DNA of 64,000 nt from Allodiplogaster sudhausi (taxonomy: Eukaryota; Nematoda; Chromadorea; Rhabditida; Diplogasteridae), in contig CALZFC010000108.1 of the NCBI GenBank assembly GCA_945643635.1, positions 587,001-651,000 of the forward strand, written 5' to 3'. The notes beneath the pieces are model-generated. The model saw nothing but the letters and a program-made list of their open reading frames with translations, made no database searches and was not told the DNA's origin. Below, in pieces: positions 43,885-56,699 of the stretch; position 1 is the stretch's first letter, and every line of letters starts with the position of its first letter. The position numbers were made by a program, and so were the translations under genes.

Positions 43885-44450
43885 AGCAGTTTAATGGTGT
43901 CTTAACTGCTGGCTAGGCAGGAGGAAACAGGAACTCAACCGCGCACTAGGCTGGAGACAACTCAAAGTGACTGGATAAAGCCAAGAACAACCAATGATGG
44001 TTGTTTTGGCTCTCTCGAACAATGAAAAAGCCACTAGGCATAAAATAGAAACAATGACTACAAAATATGGGAGACCACACAATGGAATGAATGGGCGCAG
44101 GGCGCTAGAATGGTCTGTGAGAATCTCTTCTTTCGCTGAGGACATTAAAATTTATGCAAATTTCGAGTCGAACAGCTTAAAATGGCAGGCAAAAGTGCAA
44201 TGCACTCCACCTAGGCAAATTTAATCCACGATAATCGTAATATGTGTCTCACAGCTCTCTTTCGGCGAACAAATAGAGTACTTATAGGTGTAGATCTACG
44301 AATCGAGTTTCTTCTCTCTTCTGTACTCTTGCATCTAAGTCACCGGATCTGTATCTTCTCTGTTATACAGATTACGTCATTCCTGTCATTGATTTTGCCT
44401 CCATTATTTGGTCTCCGCATCAAGTTGGTCGTATTCGCAAACTAGAGAGG
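43885..44450. repeat. Dispersed repeat, copy 1
   Basis: Shares long segments with 47372-48180, including CTGCTGGCTAGG, AAGAACAACCAATGATGG and ATGCAAATTTCGAGTCG. It is diverged and non-coding. Confidence 0.8.
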
Positions 44451-44539
44451 ATTCAACATATCTTCACACACTTGTTTTTTTTTGTTTAAGAATTTCACTC
44501 TGTAATCTGCATAGTTTGCTACTCTGTAAATAAAAATAG

Positions 44540-46900
44540 GCTAACTGGCAGGATTGTGGAAGGACTGCCGGCCACTCCACCAATTAGCCTTCCAAATGCA
44601 CGCAGGAAGGCTAACTGGCAGGATTGTTTCGTTAGGTGCACTAGGTACTATTTGAAAATTTAACAACGCACCTTCTCATCCATCTGCACTTTAATTTGTA
44701 AACTTCACTTGCATTGTGCACAACAATGAAACACACTTTATATCCGCCATTTTCTGATTTTTCGATTGCAGCTTAAAAGACTTATTTGTAAAAAGATTCA
44801 TAGTCTAAAAGTGAATATAAGTCTACAGGACGGTTCAAAATAAGAGTATACACAGAAAGTAAGCCTTAGAAATGGCATAAAACGAACGGGAAAACGATTA
44901 AGCAAGCATTTGTGAATGACGATCATTCGCAAAGCAATCAAGTCAATATTGCGCGGAAAGGAGTAGAGGATCATCAGAAGTATATCCTCGATCAGTGGCA
45001 GTGACCGATCGGTTGCTTATTCTCTCCACATCCGAGAAGGCGTTCCTCTCCCCGTCTGTCTCTCCTCCTCCTGCTCCCCCTGGCATAGAAGTCGCTGCAT
45101 CCTCCCCTGCATCTTCACCGCTCACTGCGGCACCTTCAGATGTAAAATAGACGTTAGAACACTGAAAGCAGCCGTCCGGGGACGACACCTGAGCGGGTCT
45201 CTCCAGCTACTTTAATTGTTCTCAGCAGGTACTATGCATTTTAGCGGGCATTTTATGATATTTTTCTTTACAAGATGCTACAACATATTGAAAGGAATTA
45301 TATGACTAGAAAATTTACGAGAAAAAAAAAATATTTACAACATAAACAAACAGTTAACACACCCGAAGCTTCGAGTAGAGCGAAGAGCACCACGCTGTGC
45401 TCCCGCTTGTGAACATTCGCTGCATTCTGTCGAAGGAGGTCGTGGAGACCGAAGGAGATTTTGACGAGAGAGTATGTAGAGGGCGGAGGGTGGCAGACGC
45501 TGCTACATAATAACAAGATCATCATCAATATAAGAGTCATTAGTATTGATGAGACAGCCTTCCTTTATATCACTAATCAATATCATTTAAATGTGTTTGA
45601 AAGCTAGCCAATAGAATAGCGAGTGATTGGATGATATCATCAGCAACTGAGTCGCGTTCTCTCAAGAATACGATTGGATGACAAAGTTAGTTCAACTGAA
45701 TGGCAAAGAAGAAAAAAGGAACCTGAATAGATTCCGGTTGGCGACCTGAGCATGCCAACGACAACCCTCTCCACGATGAAGGCTCGGGAACAACGCCGTC
45801 CACTTGCCATGATCCTACAATTAGAAAAATCCTACAATTTTTCCCCTAACCTGGGTGATTCCTTCGCATCGATGCCGTACTCGGTCTTGATTTCCTCGCC
45901 GAAATGATCACGAATGACAGCATCGATCCAAAGTCCGCCAATGCCCATGTCGAAGGCGGCGAGCATCTAAATTGTCCCCAGCTACAGTAGACAAAAGGAG
46001 CAACCATATTCTTCTTACCCTAAACTTGCCCTTCTTAAAACAAGAAACAATAATAAAATGCATATGCTGGTAAAATTTCGAAAAAATATCCTTCTTCCTA
46101 TCCTTTCTACACTGATTATGGTACCGGAAACTAGTCCTTCTTTTAAAGCAGCAAAAATAAAAACATCATTTGACTGGAAGGGTGACTAACAGAGACGACG
46201 CAGTCTAAGGCCTTCTTGACTTCCGGAACGTTCGTCTCGATGATGGTGCGCAGCTTGGTAAGGAGAGCAGCTTGAATTTGCTCCGGATTGAAGACTTCCT
46301 CTCGTTCCATGTATAACACCTGACGAAGCATAAAGGGGATCACAAGATTTATTTCAATATAGTCACTTTTTCAACTGACTTATTTCTAGTCCGAAACGGG
46401 AAAGAGTCGCTGCGCACTGCGAGAGAGACGTGGAGTTCCTTCATTGAACTTCTCCCGCTAAATTAAAGTACGAACCTGAGCCGGATGGTAACAAGATGGG
46501 GTGCGAAGAGGTGTTCGAGGTGCTGATTAGCAGCAAGGCGTAGCGCCGCTCGGAACGAAACGGCGTGCTTGCTCGCAATTCGCATCTAGCACTTAATAAG
46601 CACATAATTATGCGAAAATGGCAACTGCAAAAGAACCAGAACTTCAAGAAACCACTCTATCAAAAAATAAATCACAACAACCGCCAAACTTGTCCCAACT
46701 TGTTCGCTAGGTGCAATTTCAGAATTAGGCATTTTCGAAATTCCTGTCAGTTAGCCTTCCAAATCATGTTGGTTAGCCTTCCAACAGGAACTCCTGCCAA
46801 TTACCCTTCCACTTTTTACAATCCTTCCAGTTAGCCTTCTTCGGTGTGCAAAACCCTTCCAGTTAGCCTTCTTGCTGGCAAATCCTGACAGTTAGCGTCG
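44540..46900. mobile_element. Region bounded by inverted AGGCTAACTGGCAGGA-type repeats
   Basis: At 44540-44640 AGGCTAACTGGCAGGATTG occurs in direct form twice; at 46745-46900 its complement (CAGTTAGCCTTCC and variants) occurs five or six times. The repeats face each other and enclose the HSP110-like remnants. This may be an element that captured gene fragments, or two independent clusters of one repeat. Confidence 0.4.
44943..46319 (-). pseudogene. HSP110/HSP70-family exon remnants
   Basis: Exon-like segment 46191-46319 encodes NPEQIQAALLTKLRTIIE and KKALDCVVS, matching the HSP110 nucleotide-binding domain near residues 110-145. Segment 45851-45966 encodes LAAFDMGIGG, WIDAVIRDHFGEE and KTEYGID, matching a region about 90 residues later in HSP110. 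The intervening phosphate-binding segment is absent from the 224-bp gap. Downstream open segments (45360-45510 and 44943-45188, the latter acidic and ending in a stop) do not align with the HSP110 substrate-binding domain. An internally deleted pseudogene or chimera is likely. Confidence 0.55.
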
Positions 46901-46907
46901 CATTTCT

Positions 46908-47275
46908 CTATTTGCATTTTTCGTTCATCGATTATGCTCTACTCCGTCTCAGTTCCCGCTAGCCATTCGAGTTGTATCATACATATATTATAATTGCCAC
47001 ATCATCTTTGAAAGTAAAATCATTGAAGGAATCCATTTCTAGCTTGCCACTTTTGGAATTGTGCTCCAGATCAGGCTAGGCAATCAACAGTAAAATAAAG
47101 CATACAATAGTACTCTGAGTCAGTCAATATAGTATGTATGTACATATCTCCGAACATGTGCATGTAGGCACTTCAATCATCTCTTTCCTCTCCAGCAGCA
47201 GGTTCTCGCGTCGCCCAAATGTGTCTGTCTGCAGCGATATTAACAAAAATCTATGGAGCCTTTCCACCTCCATGG
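46908..47275. repeat. Direct repeat of about 350 bp, copy 1
   Basis: Repeated at about 48380-48715 with few changes (shared: TGCCACATCATCTTTG, CTAGCTTGCCACTTTTGG, GTCAGTCAATAT). Dispersed repeat copy 2 (47372-48180) sits between the two copies. Confidence 0.85.
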
Positions 47276-47371
47276 GGACTTCGTTTGTTGGCGGGGGAGT
47301 CAACTAGAAACACAGGTTTATCTTCCGGAACCGCAGCAACACTCAAAAAGCAATCATAACAAAAAGACCCT

Positions 47372-48180
47372 CAACTGCTGGCTAGGTAGGAGGAAGCCGG
47401 AACAGGGGTGGGCGGCCCGGGCCAGGCCCGCGGGCAGCCTGCGGCCCGACCCGGCCCGGCCCGGCCCGCTGATGATTTTTACGGCCCGGCTTGGGCCCGG
47501 GCCTAATATAAATTAGCGGGCCTGGCCCGGGCCGGCCCGAATGGTAGAAGGCCCGGCCCGAGCCCGGCCTTATCGAACGCGGGCCCGGCCCGCATCTGAA
47601 GCAGGAACGCAACCGCTCGCTAGGCGGAAGACAACTCATACAGACTGGAGAATGCCAAGAACAACCAATGATGGCATATGCTACGTGGCATAATGGACAA
47701 TGAAAAGCCATTAGGCATAACATAGAAACAAAGACTACACAATATGGGACACTGTACAATGGAATTACAAGGGGACAACAGAGCAAAAAAAAAAATATCT
47801 TTCAAAAATCTCTTATTTTCACCTCGCATGCAATCTCTAGCATAATTCAAACTGCAACCGCCTTTCGCTATTCGGTCCATTCATCGATCTTCGACCAGCC
47901 TGTGAGAATCTCTTCTTTAAATTTTATGCAAATTTCGAGTCGTACAGCTTAAAATGGCAGGCAAAAAGTACAATGCACTCCACCTAGACGAAATTTAATC
48001 CACGATATTCGTATTGTCTCGCATCTCTCTCGTTCAACGAACTTACAGAGTATGATCGTTGAACGCATTCTTGCGTCTAAGTGTCCGAATATTGATCTTT
48101 TCTGTTATACAATGTTACGTCATTTATGTCATAGATTTTGCCTCTATTTCCGCATCAAGTTGCTATCTTCACATGCTTGC
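47372..48180. repeat. Dispersed repeat, copy 2, with a GC-rich insertion
   Basis: Counterpart of 43885-44450. Relative to copy 1 it carries an extra GC-rich tract at 47405-47595 made of GGCCCGGCC and GCCCGGGCC units. The insertion splits the match GGAGGAARC...GGAACKCAACCGC. Confidence 0.8.
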
Positions 48181-48379
48181 TTTTTGTTACTTATTCTAGT
48201 GGACTTGCTTGATAACAAGACATTCCCTCATATTCATCTTGACTAACACTCTTTAATATGACCAGTTGTTAGACGTGTTCATACCAATCTGCCTTACAAA
48301 TACAAATTATTACACTGATATCTTGACATTAATATCAGCAAATTGCTGGTATTCCGAGCAACCAATGTTCGAATTTCTC

Positions 48380-48715
48380 CATCTGCATTTTTCGTTCATC
48401 GTTTTTCACGTCTGTCATTCGAGGTGTATCACACTATAATTGCCACATCATCTTTGGCAGATAAAATCATTGAAGGAATCCATTTCTAGCTTGCCACTTT
48501 TGGAATTGTGCTCCAGATCCGGCTAGGCAATCAGCAGTAAAATAAAGCATACACTTGTACTATGAGTCAGTCAATATATCTCCGAGCATGTGAATGTAGG
48601 CCCTTCTTCAATCATCTCTTTCCTCTCCAGCAGCAGCCGTTCTCGCGTCGCCCAAGTGTATCTGTCTGCAGCAATATCAACAAAATCTATGGAGACAAAA
48701 TCTATTGCCACCTCC
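48380..48715. repeat. Direct repeat of about 350 bp, copy 2
   Basis: Second copy of 46908-47275, in the same orientation. The segment after it, up to the fucosyltransferase start, has no recognised gene. Confidence 0.85.
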
Positions 48716-49027
48716 AAGGTGGCCTCGTCCGCCCTCTTTCCGAGAACTTGCCACTCTCACTTTCCAGCAATGTCGTGAATGGTCTGCTGCCCGTTTCCCC
48801 GTTTCCCCCTTCCCCTTTCCCTTCCATCGCACGTGCTGCAACCGCCATTTTGTCTATTGAATATTTTTAATGTAGTTTTAACGAAGTATGAATATAAATA
48901 AATAAATGAACGAATCCTTCATATCCATGTGTTCATTTAATTCTCGTTTTCTTTTCACTGTTTTTTTTTGCAGTCAGTCTACCTCGTTTGCTCTTCGTGA
49001 ACGGTAGCTTCCCATCATTCTTTTCCG

Positions 49028-52000
49028 ATGTTGACCAGATTACTTCAATTCACGATCCTTTCCACCTACCTCGCCCTTCTTTTCTTCTACTTCTCAGAAA
49101 AGCAACTCGTCATCTTCCAGAAGGTTGAATGTCTTGGATGAATTTTAAAAAATTTTTACTTCCACGTTTTAAAGATTTTTTTCATGATATTTTATCACTC
49201 ATAATTACAGATCACGCTAAGTGTTGAGAGCAGTTCTGCGCGTGAAATAGGCCATAGACCTGTCATTCTAGTTTGGACGAAATTCTACAACTTTAAATCG
49301 TTAGCAAATTTCTTACCGAATGAGGACCAGGCATTAAAATGTAGATCAATTCTGAAGGGGCGCAGTACTCGACGAGCGACTTCGAGATCGCCTCGCCGAC
49401 TGCCCCTTCAAATGTGAGATTAGGACAAGAACCAGGCAAAGGTGAGATGGCTTATGCAAACAATACATGAATGCCAGTGTAAACTAAAAGAAACGGACCG
49501 CTATTCTCATTTGCGCTTAAAATTTACACATATTTTTTTTAACCAAATTTGTAGATTCGTGCAGCATATGCAAAAAAAGTGCTTGTACATTTTTGTTGCG
49601 CAAATGTGTATAAAGGGTCGACCAAAAGCAAAACCAGGGTTTTTTTGTTTATTTGGCACTGTCATTTACATATTCCTTTCTCCTTTGAAAAAAAAACATA
49701 AATAAATCAATTGCAGGGAAGATGATGAGATGAGGGCGGACGCGATTATTTTCCACATCCGCGATCTGCATGCGAGTGACCTTCCGCTACACAGACGAGC
49801 CGAACAGTACTACGTCTTTTTTCTCATTGAGTCTCAACTCCGTTCGGGCGGCATACAAATGGTATACAGTAGGCATTTTTAAAATTTTGATTACAGTATG
49901 ATGATTGCGAAATGATTTTCGACTACTTTCCAAATTCACAACATTAATTTTATTTAATAAATATTTAAAAAAAAGAATATAGCAGGCTTTATTCGCGGCA
50001 GGTTCCTCGTGACTTCTTCAATGCAACTCTTGGCTACCTTCGCGTGCCCGGCTCGTACCGCTGGACATATGGGGACTTTTATCCGATTAATGAAACTGCT
50101 CACTCGCCTCTTCGATACTGGACCATAACCACCGAGGAGCAGGTTGTGCACATTTGCTTAAAAAAAACAATGACATTTCAATGAGAAAATTGATCTACCC
50201 TCTAAAAGTTTGAACTCCTTTAAATTTAGCTCGATGCTGCAATTAAGCGGAAGAACTCCGTGGCATTTACTCTCATTTCCAATTGCAAAAGTGAACCCTC
50301 GAAAAGATTGAGTTACATTAAGGTTCGGCTCTTCGTTCTTCAGATGTGTCATAATTCAATAATCACTGAAAGTAATCCTGCTTTAAACACAGACTCGCAA
50401 TAAGGCATCAAAAGTATAACTTGGGCAGCCGAGAGCATTAGACTATAATGACATGGAATCGCAGTTGTTGCACAGCCATACACACAGTAGAACTATTTAC
50501 ACACTTCGGATAGTTCAGTTTGATTGCTCGCCCTGGCCTAACCATGATGCCAGCCGGCAGTGAACTATCAGGGCCAAAGCGAACTGTTGTCGACTATCGT
50601 TTGCTCACTCCCATCTCTCGCCATACCCATGCAGTTTTCGAAAAAGGCCGCCTGATTTCGGTTGCGCTATCCTCGCAGTGCTTTCGCGGCATACTATTTA
50701 GCTCTCTTTAACCGAGATATCGATAACAGCGTGAGGGTGAACCATTTCTCTCCACGAGAGATGGCAAACTAAATAGTTCACAGAAATAGTTCGGCCCCTC
50801 AATACTGTCTGCGCTTGTGTAGTTTTCCATTCAGAATAGTTCTTTTAAAGAGTTTTACAATTAATTGAAATATGAAATACATACATGTATGGTTAAATAT
50901 GAATTTTGGTCTATTTTATGAACTTCTTTCAGGCGCTCTCTGACCACGTGAACCTCACTCTTCGCGGTGAATGTTATAGGTCAAAGAAGGGTGGCGAGAA
51001 ATGCTATTCGTCGTGCGAGCGGAATCTCATTCGTTGGTATTATAATTACTTTAGAATATTTTTTATGTTTGGTTCTCTTGATGCTAATTATATAAATATA
51101 TATATATAGCTTTAAAAAATCGATCTCTGCATTCATGTGGAGTCCAGCTTAAAATATAGCAGTGTGAAAAAGCCCTTTTCTACTTTTAGAGTCCCACTTC
51201 TTCATTATCGCCTTCGAGAACTCGGTCTGTAAGGATTACGTGACGGAGAAATTCTTTCGTATCCAACATCTCATTGTGCCCGTTGTGCTACGACGAGCTA
51301 TTCTGAATGGTAAGTTTCTGTTTGAATTTTAATTTATTATTTTATTACTTTGTGTTTTATTATTATTTTATGTATCAAAATATATGCCAAAAATATATGC
51401 CAAAACATTAAGCTAGTTTAGCGAAGCAATCTCGTTCAAATTTCTTAATCTTCTTAGGAATTGCGCCAGACTCCTCTTTCGTTGCCGCCGATGATTTCTC
51501 GTCTCCAAAAGAACTGGCCAACTTTCTCCTCGACGTCTCCAAGAATATGACAAGATATCGCGAGTGCGCTTATCAATCAATCAATCAATTTATACGGTGG
51601 AACATAATTATGTAACATCCACATTTATTGCTTCTAAAAATTTGTTACACCAAACTAACTGTTATGAATTAGCGAACAATGTTATGCTTAAGGAAATTTT
51701 TTTAAAGATTTTTTGACTGGACCAAACGATTCTATAAAGAGACTCCAGCGTGTTCGAGCGGTAAGAAGTGTATTTGTTCTTATTGTTAGCCAACAATTTC
51801 TTTTTTAATCGCATAGAAACTCAAGTTTCAACTAATATTTCCTAACTCATGTGAAGTGGCCATTTACAGGAGTAAATCGCATAGAAACTCAAGATTCAAC
51901 TAATATTTTCCAACTCATGTGAAGTGGCCATTTACAGGAGTCTGCAGTCTGTGTCGTGACTTGCATTACGGAAATGTCTCCTCGCCGTGGCCGACGAGTT

Positions 52001-52080
52001 CGCCGGATATTCAGGAGTATTATTCTCCCAAACAATGCGAAGTTGGCACTGGTGAGAGATTGGGTCGTGGTTCGTTATGA
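49028..52080 (+). CDS. Alpha-1,3-fucosyltransferase, GT10 family (complete, 389 codons)
   Basis: Type II Golgi enzyme that transfers fucose from GDP-fucose to N-glycan or other acceptor sugars. Exons 49028-49123, 49211-49299, 49358-49441, 49717-49861, 50002-50142, 50230-50322, 50933-51032, 51190-51309, 51458-51563, 51708-51760 and 51938-52080 sum to 1170 nt, divisible by three. An N-terminal signal anchor (LLQFTILSTYLALLFFYF) is followed by PVILVWTKFYN, DCPFKCE, ADAIIFHIRDL, the acceptor-binding FFNATLGY, SNCKSE with R and Y further on, and the GT10 signature FIIAFENSVCKDYVTEKF. The end is Cys-rich (CSLCRDLHYG). All diagnostic blocks are in order, so the enzyme is probably functional. The 58-bp intron 49300-49357 and the GTTGGT donor after 51032 are inferred because they restore the frame. 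Confidence 0.9.
51807..51942 (+). repeat. 68-bp tandem duplication spanning the last acceptor of the fucosyltransferase
   Basis: Two near-identical 68-bp units (AATCGCATAGAAACTCAAG through GTGGCCATTTACAGGAGT). The second carries the acceptor of the last exon (51938); the first has an equally good CATTTACAG at 51869, followed by four matching exon bases. Confidence 0.9.
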
Positions 52081-53132
52081 AATCAAACTACAAACCGAAT
52101 ATCATCAAATGTATGATTTACTCATCGATTTTCATTGGTTCTGTTGGAGTTGATCGTTTTCATACCTCTGTTGCGGGATTGAAATGTTATGATTATTCCC
52201 GGTGCTTGCAAAGCTTTTCTAAGAATTGACTTCAAATTAAAACGGCGTAAAAGGCCAAGAAAATTCAAAAATAAATTTTTTCATGTATCATTGAGAGAAG
52301 AAAGCATGATTCGGTAGCCACGCAAACATGTCGTTTATAGGGGGCCTCCGATGAATGCTGAGATAAATAATTAAAAATAAGCATTTGACCCACGAAGTGG
52401 CCCCTGTGGAACTGCCTCATCATGGAACATGCCGAAGTCTACCCAACAATTTTTCGGAAGAGACTGTGATTTTCATTGCGTTTAGTGCGTGTGTGTCTCT
52501 ATTTCCATCTCATATTCATGGTTGCACAATTGGCTTGGGAGCGAACCTATTAAATGCAACCGGACATGCTTCCTAACGCACACTGTTGCGCCGCCAGTTT
52601 CTCAGAAACTGGCAGGCAGTTCGAATAATCGAATTTGACTCTGAGATAAATAATCGTGACGGTCAGAAAAATATAGTGTAGTTCAATTCGGAAAGTATTC
52701 AATAGATAAAATTTTGGCCTTGGCCAAATACTTCTCTTACATCACTGACAGATGGATCGCTTTGGAATTCCAAGAATTGCAGGTAGGCATTGGGGACGAA
52801 AGTTTTATCAGTAACTAGATTTTTCAATAACACATTCTTAAGGTATGTACTTGCAAAGGTAAGACAGAAGAGAGATTGGGCTACAGAATTGTATTGAAAT
52901 CCAAGAACCATTTCAGGATAATTTTACGAATTCTTTCGTAGTGTTTCGGTACACTTAGCTACAAACTACGAATATGTTTTTCTTTGTCTTCATGTTGACT
53001 TTTAGCTATTTTTTTTTGCTTTTGCTTTCTCCAAATTTTATTCCCTTTTTAGAAATGCGATGCATCATTAGCTTTCTCAGAGCTCTTTATCAGCCACGTT
53101 CTCCTAATCTCTTCCATTTTTCCACTTCATCT
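52081..53132. other. Intergenic between two convergent genes
   Basis: About 1 kb between the stop codons of the fucosyltransferase (plus) and threonine dehydratase (minus). It should contain both 3' UTRs. No other gene is supported. Confidence 0.6.
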
Positions 53133-56024
53133 TTAGCTGCTTTCATCGATGAAGATGCAGTCCGCTGCACCGTACCTGAAACATGACGAAGAAAGAGAGG
53201 AATATTTTAATGTTTTTATTTATTGTTATAAAATTGACAAGGAAAAAGAAGACCTCTTGAAGAGGGCCTCCTTGAGCTGCTGCGTGTGTTCGCGTCCGCG
53301 TGTCTCGGCCACGATCGACGCGCGTCCCGAGAAGATGTCCGTGCGATGCCAAGCGGTAGACTGCAAGAGGAAGAGGAGGGTTAATTGTAAATTCATGTTT
53401 GAATTCGCGCCATTTTGCCTGACGCAAGGATTGGAGGGTAATTTCGAGAGAGTTTTATTGAATTACAGATGTATGAATTCAAGCCCACCGTCCGCGTCGT
53501 CTTGACAGAAACGCCGAGATTTCCGATGATTTCGAGCAGTTCAGCGAGAGCACCCGGACGGTTAGAGACAATGACCTGAAGAGACGCCAGACGTAGGGTG
53601 TGGTCATTTATTTATCTACATCGATTAAAGACGGTTCGTTATTATTATTAAAAAAAAAATAATATAGGTAAACAAGTTTTTTTTAATGCACAAACTCTGA
53701 AAAGAGACAAATTCATTGCATGATTGTCGAAAAATTTCCAATATTATTCTCAAATCAAATCATTTTCCGGAATGAGATAGATCTAAGTGAAATCCGATGT
53801 AACCTGGAAGCGAACGTAGCGCTGGTCGAAGAACATGCCTAAAACATGAGGAGAAAACGTCTTGCTATTATATCTTGTTTAGATATCTAAATTATAGAGA
53901 AAAAATCAATCAATATTTTTTCCTCCAAATCGATCGATAAAAAGATATGATAACCTCGCAAGATGCAACGATCGACAGCCGAGCTGTCAATGTTGCCGCC
54001 GGAGATGACGACGGCGACGCGGCTGCCCTGACAATGAGAATCCATTAAGTTTTTTTTGTTGCATTAATTTTTTGAAGCACTGAAAATATTAATATATATA
54101 TATATATTTTTTTTTTCTAACAGGTTTAAAACTATATTACATTTATTTTGCAAATATATTTAATTTACCCCCTTTACTAAATTAAAACAAATGAATCTTC
54201 AATCAATTATTTATCTGCTCGCCTTGAGAAAGTCGAGCTGTCCGGAGAGAATCGCAGCGACGGGCGCAGCGCCCGCGCCCTCGGCGACCAGCTGTGAAGA
54301 ATGTGAAGAATGATTTGATTGATTTAGAGGAATCATTAATTGTTTTAGCTACGCGATTTATTTCTTTACAAGAATTATTGATCAATTTAGTGTATTATTG
54401 ATTGTTTAATGGACGCGTGTTTTCTATTTTGTGTTCTCATTTTTCGCGACCTTCTCCAGCTCCATGAGACGAAGCACGGCGACTGCGATGTCGCGCTCGC
54501 TCACCGTCACCATGCGGTCGATGCGATCTGAGTCATTCGATTATTGACCAATCTCGAAAATTGGCGGGAAATTCAAAACAATTTTGGCGGGAAAAGTATG
54601 CCACACACCCTGTGCGTTGTAGAAGGCGTTGCAGCCGATGAGCGAGACGGCGAGTCCTTCGGCGAGCGACGGAATCACGGGCGTCAGCGTCGGCCGGCCG
54701 GCATTTAGAGAGGCCTGGTGTTGTTTTTTTTTTTAATAATTAGGCCACGCCCACCCGTCCACTTGGGGGAGGGCTAGGCTACAACAAATATTCCTTCTTA
54801 GAAACCCTGAATCCGGGTGCGTTCTCGCTCTCGACTCCGATGACTCGCGTGCTCGGACTGAGCGTCTTGACAGCCGTGGCGATGCCCGCAATCAGCCCGC
54901 CGCCGCCCACCGGCACGACAACTGCGTCCAGCTTACCCAGCTACAATGCAGCAGATGATTAGGCCACGCCCACCCGTACACCCGCTCTTCCAGGTTAGGC
55001 CGCGCCCACCCGTCTAGATTAGGGCACATCAACCATTTCAGCTTTGCCCAAGTGCACTCGTCCACATGGAGACATAAGATGAGGATAAAACCACTAGAAG
55101 GCGGTATTCTTTTCGAGCTACTTTGCATTTCGACCTATAGAGTCATGAGGATGAAATAGGCGGGCTTGTTGTGGACGAGTGGGCGGAGCTTGCTCGCAAG
55201 ACCTGGTCGAGAAGCTCGATGCCAACGCTTCCGTTGCCGGCGAGCACGTCGATGTGGTCGTAGCCGTTGATGTAGAGGGCGGCGCTCTCCTTCGCGAGCG
55301 CGAAGGCGTGCTTCTTCGCCGCCGCAAAGTCTTTGCCCTGCAAGAAAAAAAGCCCGTTTCTTCGTTCCCTGATTCAGGGAAAGCGCGCGAAAATGGAAAT
55401 TCAAAATTTAACGATGACAACCTGAATGACGACATTCGCACCAAACGAGACGCACTTTTCTATCTTGTTGATCGCCGCGTGACGCGGCATCACAACGGTT
55501 ACGGGAATGCCTCAAAAATGGATTCTTTTTTTTAAACATTTTAACTAATTAGAAGTATTATTATTTAATTCGATATAATTTTATTTAAGTATATTTAATT
55601 TTTTTCCTTTTTTATTATTCAGTTTTGATTTTAATTCTTTTATTTATTTTAATGTTTTTTTTATTTACATATCTTACCTAGCTCCTTCCCGTGGTAGGAG
55701 AGGGCTTGCGAGTGGTTGCCCGCCGAGGCAGCGATCACCTTAAAGACTGCTGTGAAAATATATCCTCGTATTAGTATATTACTTGTAATAAAATAAGCTT
55801 ATTACTGTGGATCGGTTATGAAATTAGGTTTTTTTGTGTGTCAATATTTAGATATATTTTAGTATACTTTCAAAGGCGTCCAAAATTGGCGCCCTTTCCC
55901 ACCCCAATCTTCTTCTGTTCGGGCGAGAGGCGAGTGAGCGCGAAGCGAGCGCCTCGCTCCTTGAAGGAACCGGTCAGCTGGAAATAGATTGGGTAGATAG
56001 AGAGAAAGAGAGAAAGAGACAGAG

Positions 56025-56060
<36 letters not shown>

Positions 56061-56699
56061 CGACAACGATGAGAGAACGAAGGCTTTAGAGAGAATTGCC
56101 GGTAGACCTGGTTGAGCTCGAGCTTCAGCCGCACGTCCATGCCAGTGAGGTTGGACAAGTGGAAGGAACGGCGGCAGTCGGAGCGGACAATTCCAGACTG
56201 AAGAGAAGAAAAATAGAGAAACACAACTTTAAAATTTTTATCCATATACTTTATTATGTAGTAAGTTTTGTTTAAATTCAAGTTGTGGTCTCTCCGGAGT
56301 GATGAAGATTATGCTAATCATTTAATTCATTTTTGATTTAATTTATTTTGTTAAGTCGACTAAATTAATTTTTTACTTTGTATTAATTTCATGCAAAAAC
56401 TTTTTATTTGGAGTTCCATTTTGCATCAAACTGCAAATTGTAGCTGGCTGAATTCACCTTAATCGCAGCGGACGCAGTTGCGATTTGGTCAAAAGTCAGA
56501 AGGCGGGGGTGGTCGGGATCGCAGGCGGGGTCAAAGTCGTCGGAGGTGGTAGAAGGGCCCAAGGAAGAGGTCGTAGTGGGGAGAGTGGAAAGGGGTCCGT
56601 CTGCGACGGAGGAGGAGAAGAAGAAGGGCGAAGAGAGACGGAGTCGCCTCTGGAGAGCGCCGAGAACGAGAAGTGAACCTGGATGGAGTTGGGCTTCCA
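53133..56699 (-). CDS. PLP-dependent threonine/serine dehydratase with C-terminal ACT domain
   Basis: Deaminates L-threonine (or serine) to 2-oxobutyrate (or pyruvate) and ammonia; the ACT domain usually gives amino-acid feedback. Exons in coding order: 56458-56699 (5' end uncertain), 56108-56197, 55903-55977, 55678-55738, 55422-55510, 55203-55337, 54806-54940, 54609-54714, 54451-54527, 54223-54291, 53955-54027, 53804-53838, 53489-53575, 53254-53360 and 53133-53175. Seen: LLTFDQI, the Schiff-base lysine in [17 protein letters not shown], the phosphate-binding GGGGL, SGGNID, then an ACT domain ([29 protein letters not shown]). Exon 54223-54291 ends in a GC donor. The N-terminal exon is Ser/Thr-rich and has no ATG in frame, so the true start lies upstream or in another frame. 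It is the tail-to-tail neighbour of the fucosyltransferase. Confidence 0.9.
54744..55014. repeat. Three dispersed GGCCACGCCCACCCGT motifs in introns
   Basis: TAGGCCACGCCCACCCGTCCA at about 54742, a one-base variant at 54959 and a two-base variant at 54996 lie in two introns of the dehydratase gene. They match the 24-bp repeat unit at 15646-15757. Confidence 0.8.
55990..56076. repeat. GA microsatellite
   Basis: GA-rich on the plus strand, so a long CT polypyrimidine tract before the exon 55903-55977 acceptor in the sense of the dehydratase gene. Confidence 0.9.
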
